DNA from: Niabella sp. | Lineage (GTDB): Bacteria > Bacteroidota > Bacteroidia > Chitinophagales > Chitinophagaceae | Direction of reading: 5' to 3' | NCBI GenBank assembly: GCA_017744715.1 | Contig: JAGIAT010000012.1 | Location: 186,001 to 250,000, forward strand | DNA: 64,000 nt | Shown here: piece by piece, positions 36,210 to 46,136 of the stretch | Layout of the letters: each line of letters begins with the position of its first letter | Position numbering within the stretch: position 1 is the stretch's first letter | Program-made: the position numbers and the translations under genes | The notes under the pieces: model-generated | Told to the model about the DNA's origin: nothing | Database searches by the model: none | What the model saw: only the letters and a program-made list of their open reading frames with translations

Positions 36210-37454
36210 ATGCAACAACGTACAGCGGAGTTAGTGCCGCTTTCAGGTTACCAGAAACTGGTTATTTTTATACTGGCGATGACGCAATTTACCGTTGTGC
36301 TCGACTTTATGGTTATGTCGCCAATGGGTGATATTTTAATGAAGTCGATGGGGCTTACCACTTCCCAGTTTGGAATTGCGGTTTCCAGTTATGCGTTCAG
36401 TGCCGGACTTTCGGGGTTGCTGGCTGCGGGATATGCAGACCGGTTCGACCGGAAGAAAATCTTCCTGTTTTTTTACACCGGCTTTATTGCAGGTACTTTT
36501 TTATGTGGCATCGCCGGCTCTTATCCCATGTTGATTGCAGCACGCATCATAACCGGGCTTTTTGGCGGAGTGATCGGTTCTATTTCCATGGCCATCATCA
36601 CCGATATTTTTGTACTGCAACAAAGAGGACGGGTGATGGGATTTGTACAAATGGGATTTGGTGCCAGCCAGGTACTGGGCATCCCGGTTGGATTGTTCCT
36701 GGCCAACAGTTGGGGCTGGCACAGTGCCTTTTTGTGGATCGCAGGTATGGCCGTCATCATTTTAGTGCTGGTTGCATGGAAGTTAAAACCCATTAATAAG
36801 CATCTGGCTTTGCAGCATGATCATTCGGCGTTCCGGCATTTGTGGAATACGTTTTCAAAACGGCAATACCGGATGGGTTTTGGCACCACGGCGTTGCTGT
36901 CCATTGGCGGGTTTATGATGATGCCTTTCGGCAGTGCCTTTGCAATCAATAATCAGGGTGTAACGGAGCACCAGCTACCACTGCTCTTTATGATCTCCGG
37001 CATCAGCTCCCTGCTGATCATGCCATTTATTGGAAAACTGAGTGATAAAAAAGATAAGTTTAGCATTTTTGCGGTAGCTACTGTTGGGATGATGCTTATT
37101 GTGTTGGTGTATACGAATCTGGGCGTAATTCCTTTTTGGCTGGTGGTGTTTATAAACATCCTGATGATGGCCGGTATCCTGGGCCGCATGACTCCGTCAA
37201 CGGCGCTGATAACGGCCGTGCCCGAAATGCAGGACAGGGGCGCTTTTATGAGCATCAATGCCTCCCTTCAACAGCTGGCAGGTGGCATCGCCGCTGCTGT
37301 TGCAGGAATGATCGTGGTGCAGAAAACAAAATCCAGTCCCCTGGAGCATTATAATGTTGTGGGCTATGTGGTGGCGGCCATCTCTTTGCTGGCCATCTGG
37401 ATGATGTTCCGGCTAAGCAATATGATAAAGCAACGGATCCTGAAGCAGCAGTAG
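36210..37454 (+). CDS. MFS transporter (DHA1-type efflux)
   Basis: This inner-membrane transporter of about 414 residues has 12 helices. I start it at 36210 (MQQRTAELVPLSGYQKLV) instead of the frame opening at 36162, which lies inside the upstream gene. TM1 carries TVVLDFMVMSPMGD, and the loop between TM2 and TM3 has GYADRFDRKKIF, matching the MFS motif A pattern (GxxxDRxxR/K). The C-terminal half includes IGKLSDKKDKFSIF. Position behind a TetR regulator with its own operator suggests drug or metabolite efflux induced by its substrate. Confidence 0.9.
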   Translation: MQQRTAELVPLSGYQKLVIFILAMTQFTVVLDFMVMSPMGDILMKSMGLTTSQFGIAVSSYAFSAGLSGLLAAGYADRFDRKKIFLFFYTGFIAGTFLCGIAGSYPMLIAARIITGLFGGVIGSISMAIITDIFVLQQRGRVMGFVQMGFGASQVLGIPVGLFLANSWGWHSAFLWIAGMAVIILVLVAWKLKPINKHLALQHDHSAFRHLWNTFSKRQYRMGFGTTALLSIGGFMMMPFGSAFAINNQGVTEHQLPLLFMISGISSLLIMPFIGKLSDKKDKFSIFAVATVGMMLIVLVYTNLGVIPFWLVVFINILMMAGILGRMTPSTALITAVPEMQDRGAFMSINASLQQLAGGIAAAVAGMIVVQKTKSSPLEHYNVVGYVVAAISLLAIWMMFRLSNMIKQRILKQQ

Positions 37455-37494
37455 CCCGGACCGGTGGCTGCCGGAGTATAACAGAGGGGTGCAT

Positions 37495-37880
37495 TCCAAA
37501 TTGCCGCTGTCATGCTGTCCCGAAGGTTCGGGATTTATTTCAGCATCTATGCATATTATCGTTCAATAGACCCTGAAGCAAGATGCCAATGACAAATTAC
37601 GTTATGCATTGAAGATCAATTATACTTTTGTCAAGCTGTCCGCCGCGGCGGATCAGTTTCTTTGTAGATTGTTCCAATAGACCCTGAAATAAATTGCCAA
37701 TGACAGCTATACTACCGTTTTGAGCATCAATCTTTCTTTAGTCATGCCGAACTTGTTTCGGCATCTATGCATGAATCCCAAGATCCTGAAACAAGTTCAG
37801 GATGACTATAAGAGGGTATTGTCATAGCTCCATTGTTTTTGCAACGCAAATTTTTTACTCAGGGTGACAATGCGCTTATG
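37495..37880. repeat. Cluster of dispersed palindromic intergenic repeats
   Basis: This non-coding region contains several related, degenerate elements. The clearest is at about 37741-37806, where GTCATGCCGAACTTGTTTCG is followed by GGCATCTATGCATG and then CCTGAAACAAGTTCAGGATG, an inverted repeat (AACTTGTTTC/GAAACAAGTT). Shorter relatives occur near 37510-37560 and 37620, and GACCCTGAA with TGCCAATGACA recurs near 37570 and 37690. The same family occurs at 11900-12030. It fills most of the gap after the MFS gene, and I see no gene inside it. Confidence 0.7.
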
Positions 37881-38026
37881 GACGTGTGACAATTTGAAAT
37901 GCACCCTATAACAGATGCCTGCTGCCATATAAAACCATCCTTAGTAGGCACACATTGAGCCAAACGGTATCTGGATCAGGACTGATCTTCTAAACCCGAA
38001 TGCGCCACTGGCGTCCGGCCGCTCTT

Positions 38027-38551
38027 TTAAAAGATATAGGCCAGTTTTAGCCCCAGGTTGTGTTCATTCACGTTGGCGGGACGGTCTTTTTTATCAAACC
38101 GGGAACGGCCCACTTTTACTGCTAAATCCAAATGTTTGGCAAATGCATATCCAAGGGAAAAATAATAGGTAAAACCGCCCGGTATTTTTTCGCCGTTATT
38201 ACGGTAATGCACATCCGTGGCAAAGGTATAACCCATGGCATCCTGTCCGTACAAATTTTTGATAAGGGGCAACGGATATTTGATCACCGCCAATACCGGG
38301 ATGGCGTTATAGGTGACCGTTCCTGTGGGGATGAGGGGCGTGGTACTGGAAAATCTCAAAAAGCCGGTATTTAAACCCAGGCCCAGCCGCTCCTTTACCC
38401 ATACTTCACCCTGTACAGAACCACCGATGCCCCAAAAGCCCGGGTCGTGGTTAAAGGAGTGTAAGATTTCCGGACCGGCATTGACCTTAATGGTTTGCGC
38501 GTTTGCTCCATAAGCGAGGCCCAGAACAATGGCCAGTAAAAATATTCGCAT
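38027..38551 (-). CDS. Predicted outer-membrane beta-barrel protein, unknown
   Basis: This secreted protein of 174 residues has a signal peptide ending near ANAQ. The mature part consists of alternating strands (GFWGIGGSVQGEVWVKERLG, and GYTFATDVHYRNN, GFTYYFSLGYAFAKHLDLAV) and ends in an aromatic residue (KLAYIF), the usual signature of a small outer-membrane barrel. No specific family or function is recognised. It is the last of four minus-strand genes that begin with the alpha-2-macroglobulin. Confidence 0.7.
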   Translation of the reverse strand: MRIFLLAIVLGLAYGANAQTIKVNAGPEILHSFNHDPGFWGIGGSVQGEVWVKERLGLGLNTGFLRFSSTTPLIPTGTVTYNAIPVLAVIKYPLPLIKNLYGQDAMGYTFATDVHYRNNGEKIPGGFTYYFSLGYAFAKHLDLAVKVGRSRFDKKDRPANVNEHNLGLKLAYIF

Positions 38552-38601
38552 TTGTATTGTTTTATTTTAAACAACGTTCTCAAAAATGGCACAAGCTGAT
38601 T

Positions 38602-39282
38602 TTACTGTGGCAGCTCCCGTGAACCTCTTTTGCGCGCAGTATAATACATCAGGTATTCTCCCAGTTTTCTTTGCTTGCCGGATTCTTTCTCAAAGACGGC
38701 AGATAACTCAGGATCGTTTTTTAGCAGCTCTTTTAATCGTCCTTTTGTCAATTCGGTGATGTTGCCGGTTCCCAGATCCAGTAAATTGCCCCGTACGTAC
38801 AGCGAAGGGTTTGCGCCTCCGTACATTGTACCGTAGGGACCGGCTACTAAGGGAGCGCCGGCAGGTGCTGTCGCACCTAAATCCTCAAAATAGCTAAGGG
38901 TATCCAGTATCAGCAATTTGGCAAAACGGGCATTGGGACCAACAGGACCTTCAGGGAATAAGGGGAAAGCGTCCTTTTTATACGAAGGTGTCCATATATA
39001 GATATACCTGCCATCGCAAAAGCCAAACACCCGACCGATCTTCCGGCCTTCCTTCTTTCGGATTTCCAGTTCGTAAAGACGTTGCACCCGTTTATCAAAA
39101 AGAGAGGGTTTGGTGTCTTCCGAAAAGATTTGATAGGTAAGCGGCAGCGAAGGATTGTTGTTTTTGAATTCTTCAAAGCTCCGGTATAACCCCCGCTTGT
39201 AGCTTGTTTGCTCCAGGATGGGGTACTGCGCATTTACGGCCGTTGTAATGAACAACAGTAATAAGGTCCACTCTTTTCTCAT
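38602..39282 (-). CDS. Secreted protein of unknown function
   Basis: This protein of 226 residues has a cleavable signal peptide (LLLLFITTAVNAQ). The segment KRGLYRSFEEFKNNNPSLP resembles an element found in many uncharacterised Bacteroidota secreted proteins, in which a G(V/L)YR(S/T)FEEF motif opens the domain. The rest gives no family hint; GRVFGFCDGRYIYIW suggests beta structure. It has its own -7 element, TATCTTTG on the minus strand at 39302-39309, about 20 bp before the start, so it can be transcribed independently of the upstream VOC gene. Confidence 0.65.
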   Translation of the reverse strand: MRKEWTLLLLFITTAVNAQYPILEQTSYKRGLYRSFEEFKNNNPSLPLTYQIFSEDTKPSLFDKRVQRLYELEIRKKEGRKIGRVFGFCDGRYIYIWTPSYKKDAFPLFPEGPVGPNARFAKLLILDTLSYFEDLGATAPAGAPLVAGPYGTMYGGANPSLYVRGNLLDLGTGNITELTKGRLKELLKNDPELSAVFEKESGKQRKLGEYLMYYTARKRGSRELPQ

Positions 39283-39301
39283 AAGGGTTTATGTTGTACG
39301 G

Positions 39302-39309
39302 CAAAGATA
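39302..39309 (-). promoter_or_regulatory. TATCTTTG -7 element
   Basis: On the minus strand this matches TAnnTTTG exactly, 19 bp before the start codon of the secreted unknown. The predicted leader is about 15 nt. No clear TTG is found at the -33 position. Confidence 0.5.
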
Positions 39310-39325
39310 GCAGAAACTTTAAGAT

Positions 39326-39715
39326 CTATTGCTCATACAGCTCGATCGGCAATCCGTCGGGATCCCTGAAAAAAGTAAACTTTTTACCAGTGTATGCATC
39401 CACACGAAAAGCTTCCACCTCAATATCGCTTTCCTGTAGTTGCCGGATGGCTGCTTCCACGTTGGCTACTTCAAACGCCAGATGCCGGAGCCCCGTTGCT
39501 TCCGGTTTTGTAGGCCGTGCCGGCGGGGCGGGGAAGGAGAACAGCTCAATCAGGTACTGACCGTTCAGGGCCAGGTCCAGTTTGTAAGAATCCCGTTCGT
39601 TGCGGTACACTTCCTGCAGCACCGTAAGGCCCAGGATCTCGGTATAGAATTTCTTTGAACGCGCATAATCGCTGCAGATGATCGCAATATGATGTGGTTT
39701 CTTTAAATCCAGCAT
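39326..39715 (-). CDS. gloA2: VOC family metalloprotein, GloA2/YaeR type
   Basis: This protein of 129 residues has the vicinal-oxygen-chelate fold. The start is at 39715 (MLDLKKPHHIAIICSDYARS), not the upstream in-frame ATG, because this matches the start of the E. coli YaeR/GloA2 family, whose opening HHIAII and the later ELFSFP, GLRHLAFEV and DPDGLPIELYEQ are all present. Metal-ligand candidates are the histidines in HHIAII and GLRHLAF and the glutamates in LIELFSF and PIELYEQ. Proteins of this group are glyoxalase-like, but their true substrate is not established. It lies between the alpha-2-macroglobulin and two secreted unknowns. Confidence 0.88.
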   Translation of the reverse strand: MLDLKKPHHIAIICSDYARSKKFYTEILGLTVLQEVYRNERDSYKLDLALNGQYLIELFSFPAPPARPTKPEATGLRHLAFEVANVEAAIRQLQESDIEVEAFRVDAYTGKKFTFFRDPDGLPIELYEQ

Positions 39716-39827
39716 GATTTTTTGTTTGGTTCCCTTGAAAACCAATAATAGTTTTTTTAGTCGGAAATCGTTCTTCTTGCCAGACGGGTTGCTGTTTCCG
39801 ATCGCTGTCTGGCGTTGGCCTGCTTTA

Positions 39828-42800
39828 TTACTTGTTTTTTTCTACTGTAACCCGAACCCCTTCGCTATGCGCGGTAAACTCCGGCGCGTACATACACTGG
39901 ATGCTGGTAATGCCATTGCTGAAATTGCCGGCCACTGTAGCAAACAGGCTGTATTCAAAAACATAGGTGCCTTTGGGCAGGTACCCAAAGAAGAAATTGG
40001 TACTGGCATCCTTGGTGGTTTCATAATACCCCAGTCCGCCCTGCCATTTATACGAGCTGAGCACATTGGTGGGTTCAAAACTGCTGGCCCGCATATCCTT
40101 CATATGCACATATTCCATATCCCTGTCTGCCCGCAATTCTATACGCACTTTTATCTTATCGCCTACTTTTACAGCGGCACCTTCCGCTATGGGCGTTAAC
40201 ACCGGCCCCCGCTCGCTGTTGGTTTCTATAAACAACTTTTTGCTGAGTTTTAAAGGCGTTTCCGCAAAGGTGATCTTGTCCAGGTCTTCAAAATATTGCC
40301 AGTACAAACTTCCCCAGGTGGGCAGTTTGCCCTGCTGTTTACCGGATACCGGATCTGTTACAGAAACCGTGATGTTCCCCATTTCCGGGCGTACCTTTTC
40401 TCCGGGGATGGTCTTTTTAAGATAGCCGGTGCCGGCTTCTGTTTTTTCCAGTGCCGATTCTATTTTTAGTCCGCCAAGGTCAATGGTTACTTCGGGCGCA
40501 ACGGTTAACCATTGGGTACCCTGCAACAATAACGCATAGCAGGCTTCGGCCGTAGCCTTGGTACTTTCCCAGTTATTGGTCTGTTTATTTTTCAGCAGCC
40601 ACGTGCGCAGATCATCTGCTGTTGACCGGTCTTTTGCAATTTCTTCAAAGGCTTCAATGATCAAGGCCTGCCGCTCAATAGGCGCCTCATACCACCACCA
40701 GCTGCGGGCGGCATCCTTATAGTACATGCCCAGCTCTTCGTTATTGATGGCTGTTTCTTTCAGCGATTTTAAAATGGCTTTCGGAGTATTGGCATCGCCT
40801 TTGCGATGCAATGCCAGCGCTGTCATACCCTGCATATACTTATTGGTTTTTACCCATGTTTTGGCAGCGCGGTCGGTGAAGTAAGCTACTGCCTTTTGGG
40901 CGTTTGAAGTGATGCTGATCTGGTTAAAGAAGCTCCGCATATATAAATACTGGATCACGTAATAGGAGGGAACATATTCGCCCAGCGTTGTTTTGCTGCG
41001 GATGAGCTCGTCATATTCCTCCTTTATTTTCCCGTCGAGATAGGGGATCGCTTTACGGATCATGTTGTCCAGTTTTTGTGCCTGTGATTTTTCGATGGCA
41101 TTTATCTGCTTCAGGTGGCCAATGCCGGTTACAATATACTGTGTCATATAGCGATCGTCGCGCCCGCCTTTGAACCATACAAACCCGCCATTGGGGCTTT
41201 GCAGCTGACTCAGTTTATCGTAGGCCTTGTTCAGCTCCCCGCTCATCCGCACCAGGTCAAACAAAAGGGCAACATGCTTCTTTTGCTGTGTTTCATTCTG
41301 TGCCTGCAATATCCAGGGTGTTTCTTCGAGCAGTACCGCTTTTAGCTCCTGATTCTTTTGCAGGTTGCTTAGCAGTGCCGCGGTATCCTGTGTGCTCCAG
41401 GTGTCGAATATCTTTTTGATCTTTGGTGAACTGTTGGCAATCAGGGTCGCCAGCGAGTTGGCATAATAACGGTTCCAGGTTTGCTCCGCACATTCATAAG
41501 GATACTCCATCATGTAGGGCAATGCCTGTACGGCATACCAGGCGGGGTTGGACGTGTATTCAACCGTTAGGGCCCGGGTGCTCAGGGTTTCACTGTTGCC
41601 GCTTTTAAGCAGCTTGTCGAAGCTGAATTTTTTTGAACCAAAGCCGCGTAATTGCAGGGGCAGGGTTTCGGTAACCAGCATCCGGTTGGTAAGCACCGGA
41701 AGCATGTTTTCTTCGCCATCGCTCAGGGCCGTAGTTTCATTGCTTCCGGATACTTTTGCTACGATGCGCCAGGTAACCGGTTTGCTGAACTGGTAGGGTA
41801 CTTCAAGCGGAAAAAGAACGGCCTGGCTTTGTCCCGCGGCAACCGTGAAGTATTGCTGCGGGATGGCATTCTTAAACCAGCCGTCTACCGGTTCATTGGT
41901 GGCCGCATCAAATAGTTGCAGCGTGGCGATACCGGTAACTTCTTTTGAAGAAAGGTTCACTATTTTGCTGCTGAGTTCCAGCTTATCGCCTTCTCTTAAG
42001 AACCGGGGTACATTGGGCTGTACCATTAACTCCTTCTGGGTTACGATTTCCCTGGATGCATAGCCAAACGCCAGGTCCTTTGTATGTGCCAGGGCCTGGA
42101 ACTTCCACCGGGTCAGGGCTTCAGGCATCGTAAAGCTAAAACGGATATTCCCTTTTTCATCGGTTTTCAGATCCGGGAAAAAGAAGGCGGTTTCGTTCAT
42201 GTTTTTACGGATTTGTGTTTCGGGTGCTGATGCTGGTCGGTCCTGCTGAACCTCCGCAGCCTGGTTTTTTACTTCAACAATCCCTTTACCATCCGCCGCC
42301 GTCGGTGCCGGTGCCGCCTGCATACGGCTTACCGACCCGGTGATAGCACTTTTCTTCTGTTTGCCATAAGCCGTTACCACAACCTCATCCATTGCAGCCT
42401 CGCTTATGGCCAGGCCTCCGATAGGACCGGCCCACCCATCTGTTAGGATCTGGTCATACCGTTTGTCAAAATGCTGATGGTCGTAATGAATGGTTTGTTT
42501 GGCAAGTGCGTACACCGTGCTAAAGTTAACACCCGTATTCCAGTTGCTGTAGCTATAACGGGCATTCCAGATAAGGGGCGTTCGCCATTGATGCGGGTAA
42601 AACTGGTCAAGTGACGCATCATACATACTGGCCAGTAGCTCTGCGGCTACCTTGTCTCCTTTGTAGCCACTCAGTTTTACGCTCCATTTTTCTTCCGCAC
42701 CTGGTAAGGTCTTGTCGCGGAAGGTTTCATAGGTGATCTTTAGCGCTTTATTGCTCCAGGGAACCATGACCGTGTTGTCGCTATTAAAAAAGCGGTTGTT

Positions 42801-45800
42801 TTTTACAAACATGTAGCTGACCGCATATCCTCCCCGGTCGGCCTCTGTTGCGCCGAAATCGAATTGTTTAATCCCGCTGTTGAGCGTTGTGTAGGTATAG
42901 GTCGTTTTTTCTTTGGTAAGGCCCTGTACCAGGAAGATATCCGGTGCGGAGCTGCCGATCCGGATCGAGGTCTTTTGACCGGGTTCGATCGCTTCCGGCG
43001 CAATCGCCCAAAGATATTGCGGGTAAGCCGGGTTTTGCTGATGTTCATCATATACTTCTGTATACCGGATGTCCTTCACCTCGTTGCCATCTTTATCTTT
43101 TGCTGTAATGGTGATGGCGTAGTAACCGGCGGGCGGCACCGCGGCAGACAAACCGAACGTTCCTGTGGAATCTGTTGGTCCTGTTTGCACTAATACCTCC
43201 TTGTCTTTGGCCCAGTTTGCCGGTTCCTGCTCGTTCCGGTAAATATCATTGGGGAAGTAGTGCACATAGTTTTCCTTGGTCATTACGAACTGATCGGGCT
43301 GTTCCCATAGGCGGTTTCTTAAGAGCCTGGGTTCAGGTTTGAGCCTTGTGATAGCCACCTGGATATCGGCCTTTTCAAATCCGCCGGCCATGTTTTCTGT
43401 ACGGATCCTGAGGGTTTTTAACTGCTGAAGCGGGAGCCTGGCCGGGATGGTCGCTTTTATCAGGAGTGATTTATACCCAATAGAGACTCTTTTTTCCCCG
43501 CTTCGTACCTCCCCGTTGATATCGGTTACATCTGCATGCACCCGATAGTCGAATACCGGCTCCATTTTAGGGTCAACAGAAGGGTCGGGGAGGGCCGTAA
43601 AGATTACGGTGAATTTTCCGTTGGCATCGGTCACCGCCTCGCCGTGTGCAATTTCTGTTTGCTGAGGATTTACGGGCCACCAATAGCGGGCAAAGATCCA
43701 GGGATAAGGAAATCTTGCCTGGCGTATCACGCGATAGCGCACTTTTGCGCCATCCACTGCATTGCCGGCATATGCTTTTGCAATACCGCTTACCCGGATG
43801 GTTTCATTTAACTTATAGGTCCCTTTCATTTCTTCAAAGTCGGCAAGAAAGGTAGGACGCTTGTATTCTTCCATTTTAAACGATGCAGTGCCCTGAGGTG
43901 TGGAAATGCTGAAATGGCCGTTCAGTCCGCCTTCCGGGAGCTTAAAGTTGCCGTTAAAAGAACCAAATTCGTTGGTGGTAACTTCCAGGCCCGATACTTT
44001 CTGATGATTGGCGTCATACAGGGTAACCGTGGTTTTGAAGGCAGGGAGGATCGTGGATCGTTTTTCTGTGGGGTCATGGCTTACGGCGATGCCCTTAAAG
44101 TATACGGTTTGCCCGGGCCGGTAAAGGCTCCGGTCGGTGAAAAGAAACACGGTATTTCTTTTTTTCCGGTCGGTGGTCTCGTAGTCATTATAGTAGTAAT
44201 AACCATAATTGGCTTCATCCATGAAAAAGCGTTCGTTGCGGTAAGAAATATCCAGCAGGTAGTTGCCGCCTCTTCTGATCTTTGCCTGGGATTCAGGATC
44301 AGCAGCCCTAAAAACAAAATGCCCGTTTTTATCAGTAGTTGCATCACCTATTTCGGTGTTTATATAGGAACTGGATTTATAGTCATATGTTTTCTGCCAG
44401 ATCGTAACCGCGGCGGCAGGCAGTGGCTGACCGCTGTTACGGTCCAGCACAAAGAAGTCGTTTTTGTTATTTACATAGCTGATATTGGATATATACACCA
44501 GTTGAAAGGCCAGAATGTTCTTTTCATCTGAGAAGTCTTTGTTAAGAGAGGTTACTATATAATATTCGCCTGCTGCAAGCCCGTCTGCCTTTACTTCTGC
44601 ACTATGGTGTCTGTGATCGGCTGCTGCAGGAAGGGCCTGCTGCCATTCACTGACCGGTGTTGCGGATGTTAGCATACCCCAGTACCGCTCTTTTCCGTTA
44701 CGGTCTGTTATGGATGTTTTCAGCGCATCAGTAGCTTTTATTACACGCAGATAAACGACGGGTGTATTCCTGTAAGATACCAGTATCCGGAATGGGGCGT
44801 CAGGCAGGGTTACCTTTTCCATCTGGAAGCTGAATTCCGGTTGTTTGATCTGCTGCAGCAGGTTATGGGCATTTGCGCGGCCTTCGCTGTTTTCAGGGCT
44901 GCTTACAATGGACTCCAGGATGTCCCGCGCGCGGATTATATCCCTATTCTCCGGGTTTTTATTGTTGCCGGGTAACTGTGCCTGATTGTAATGCCATTGT
45001 GCCATCAGGAACCGCGCCTGCTGTGCAGCGGGCTGGGCAGCAGGCGCGGTTCCTGCTATTTTTCCCAATGCCTGGTTATAAAGTGTTTCCTTGTCAGGAT
45101 GAACCGAGTTTTGATAAACGAACTGGATCCGGCTGATGTCAGCGTCGATCAATGCATCCGGTTCCCGGTCGTTTAGGTGAAACCGGAGCAGTTCCTGGTA
45201 AAGCTGCAGGGCTTTAAATGATAAGGATAGGGTATCCCGGGTCTCAAACCGGGTTTTCACAAAGTCTGCAGCCGGTGCAAATGCCGCCGGCTGGTTGATC
45301 TCAAATGTATAGGCCGGCTGCGTAATTGATCGTTCGGGGTTTTGGAAATAGCTGAGTGCCCGGAACGCCAGCAGATCGTAAAGCGTAGGGCGCAAGTTCC
45401 GCGTATTGCCTTTTTCAATAAGCGCGTCATAATCTTCCAGCCGCACACGGCGCAGCAACGCCTCATCCTTCAGGGATTGCAGGTACAGGTTGCTGATCTT
45501 TTGCGTAAAATCATCTACGGTCCAGGTGGCCGGATCCGATTTTTGAAAACCGGCCGTATTGCTACGGTTATAAAGTTTATACCGGTTCTGATTGAAATAA
45601 GCCTGGTATACCCCGGCCAGGTAACTATTGAGCAAAGCCTTTACGGCCCCCTGGCTGCCCGCTATTTCTTTTTCCAGCTCCATAATACTGGTAAGCGCAT
45701 TGTTTTCGCGGTTCTCATTTTGAAGCCGGTTCATATAGGTTAGGATTTTTACCAATTGCGCCTCCTGGCGGTCGGCTTTTGCCCGCTTGTACAGGGTTTT

Positions 45801-45956
45801 AACGGTTGCCAGTGCAGATGCAGGGAGTCCTTTGTTGATATATTGTTCAACGGTCTTCCATTCCGGTTCATAATTTTTGATCGTTTGTGCGTTTGGTTTC
45901 ATACAGGTAAACAGGATAATCAGTAATAAAAAGATGCCACTGTTCAGTACTTTCAT
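39828..45956 (-). CDS. Alpha-2-macroglobulin family protein with an internal SusC-like signature
   Basis: This is a giant exported protein of about 2042 residues. I start it at 45956 (MKVLNSGIFLLLIILFTCMK) because that gives a signal peptide; the longer frame adds a non-signal extension. The first ~550 residues are helical and lineage-specific. MG-type domains follow, with TDRSLYRPGQTVYFKGIAVS opening MG2. The A2M domain begins near residue 1250 (NETAFFFPDL, then TMPEALTRWKF), and a thioester motif ECAEQ with C1489 lies in a helical thioester domain. Just before the A2M domain, where eukaryotic relatives carry the bait region, residues 1190-1210 read DEVVVTAYGKQKKSAITGSV, which is a SusC-type signature. 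Family members trap or sense proteases at the cell envelope. Confidence 0.92.
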   Translation of the reverse strand: MKVLNSGIFLLLIILFTCMKPNAQTIKNYEPEWKTVEQYINKGLPASALATVKTLYKRAKADRQEAQLVKILTYMNRLQNENRENNALTSIMELEKEIAGSQGAVKALLNSYLAGVYQAYFNQNRYKLYNRSNTAGFQKSDPATWTVDDFTQKISNLYLQSLKDEALLRRVRLEDYDALIEKGNTRNLRPTLYDLLAFRALSYFQNPERSITQPAYTFEINQPAAFAPAADFVKTRFETRDTLSLSFKALQLYQELLRFHLNDREPDALIDADISRIQFVYQNSVHPDKETLYNQALGKIAGTAPAAQPAAQQARFLMAQWHYNQAQLPGNNKNPENRDIIRARDILESIVSSPENSEGRANAHNLLQQIKQPEFSFQMEKVTLPDAPFRILVSYRNTPVVYLRVIKATDALKTSITDRNGKERYWGMLTSATPVSEWQQALPAAADHRHHSAEVKADGLAAGEYYIVTSLNKDFSDEKNILAFQLVYISNISYVNNKNDFFVLDRNSGQPLPAAAVTIWQKTYDYKSSSYINTEIGDATTDKNGHFVFRAADPESQAKIRRGGNYLLDISYRNERFFMDEANYGYYYYNDYETTDRKKRNTVFLFTDRSLYRPGQTVYFKGIAVSHDPTEKRSTILPAFKTTVTLYDANHQKVSGLEVTTNEFGSFNGNFKLPEGGLNGHFSISTPQGTASFKMEEYKRPTFLADFEEMKGTYKLNETIRVSGIAKAYAGNAVDGAKVRYRVIRQARFPYPWIFARYWWPVNPQQTEIAHGEAVTDANGKFTVIFTALPDPSVDPKMEPVFDYRVHADVTDINGEVRSGEKRVSIGYKSLLIKATIPARLPLQQLKTLRIRTENMAGGFEKADIQVAITRLKPEPRLLRNRLWEQPDQFVMTKENYVHYFPNDIYRNEQEPANWAKDKEVLVQTGPTDSTGTFGLSAAVPPAGYYAITITAKDKDGNEVKDIRYTEVYDEHQQNPAYPQYLWAIAPEAIEPGQKTSIRIGSSAPDIFLVQGLTKEKTTYTYTTLNSGIKQFDFGATEADRGGYAVSYMFVKNNRFFNSDNTVMVPWSNKALKITYETFRDKTLPGAEEKWSVKLSGYKGDKVAAELLASMYDASLDQFYPHQWRTPLIWNARYSYSNWNTGVNFSTVYALAKQTIHYDHQHFDKRYDQILTDGWAGPIGGLAISEAAMDEVVVTAYGKQKKSAITGSVSRMQAAPAPTAADGKGIVEVKNQAAEVQQDRPASAPETQIRKNMNETAFFFPDLKTDEKGNIRFSFTMPEALTRWKFQALAHTKDLAFGYASREIVTQKELMVQPNVPRFLREGDKLELSSKIVNLSSKEVTGIATLQLFDAATNEPVDGWFKNAIPQQYFTVAAGQSQAVLFPLEVPYQFSKPVTWRIVAKVSGSNETTALSDGEENMLPVLTNRMLVTETLPLQLRGFGSKKFSFDKLLKSGNSETLSTRALTVEYTSNPAWYAVQALPYMMEYPYECAEQTWNRYYANSLATLIANSSPKIKKIFDTWSTQDTAALLSNLQKNQELKAVLLEETPWILQAQNETQQKKHVALLFDLVRMSGELNKAYDKLSQLQSPNGGFVWFKGGRDDRYMTQYIVTGIGHLKQINAIEKSQAQKLDNMIRKAIPYLDGKIKEEYDELIRSKTTLGEYVPSYYVIQYLYMRSFFNQISITSNAQKAVAYFTDRAAKTWVKTNKYMQGMTALALHRKGDANTPKAILKSLKETAINNEELGMYYKDAARSWWWYEAPIERQALIIEAFEEIAKDRSTADDLRTWLLKNKQTNNWESTKATAEACYALLLQGTQWLTVAPEVTIDLGGLKIESALEKTEAGTGYLKKTIPGEKVRPEMGNITVSVTDPVSGKQQGKLPTWGSLYWQYFEDLDKITFAETPLKLSKKLFIETNSERGPVLTPIAEGAAVKVGDKIKVRIELRADRDMEYVHMKDMRASSFEPTNVLSSYKWQGGLGYYETTKDASTNFFFGYLPKGTYVFEYSLFATVAGNFSNGITSIQCMYAPEFTAHSEGVRVTVEKNK

Positions 45957-46121
45957 ATAAAGACGTTTATTAATGGATGCGCTGTCCTGTAAAATTACAT
46001 AAACCCCGCGCATTTACCGATGGTAACGGAATACAGGTGCAGAACGCAACAGGAAGGGCATTTCAGAAGGGAATGGGGATAAGATTTAGCGGATATATGT
46101 GCCAAATAAGCCAGGCTTTTT

Positions 46122-46129
46122 TACATTTG
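46122..46129 (+). promoter_or_regulatory. TACATTTG -7 element of pcm
   Basis: An exact TAnnTTTG match ends 7 bp before the pcm ATG at 46137, which predicts an almost leaderless transcript. No good -33 TTG is visible. Confidence 0.5.
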
Positions 46130-46136
46130 CACTCTT

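Noticed and set aside
45957..46013. Longer N-terminus of the alpha-2-macroglobulin
   Set aside because: Starting at 45956 gives a proper signal peptide; the extension is not signal-like.
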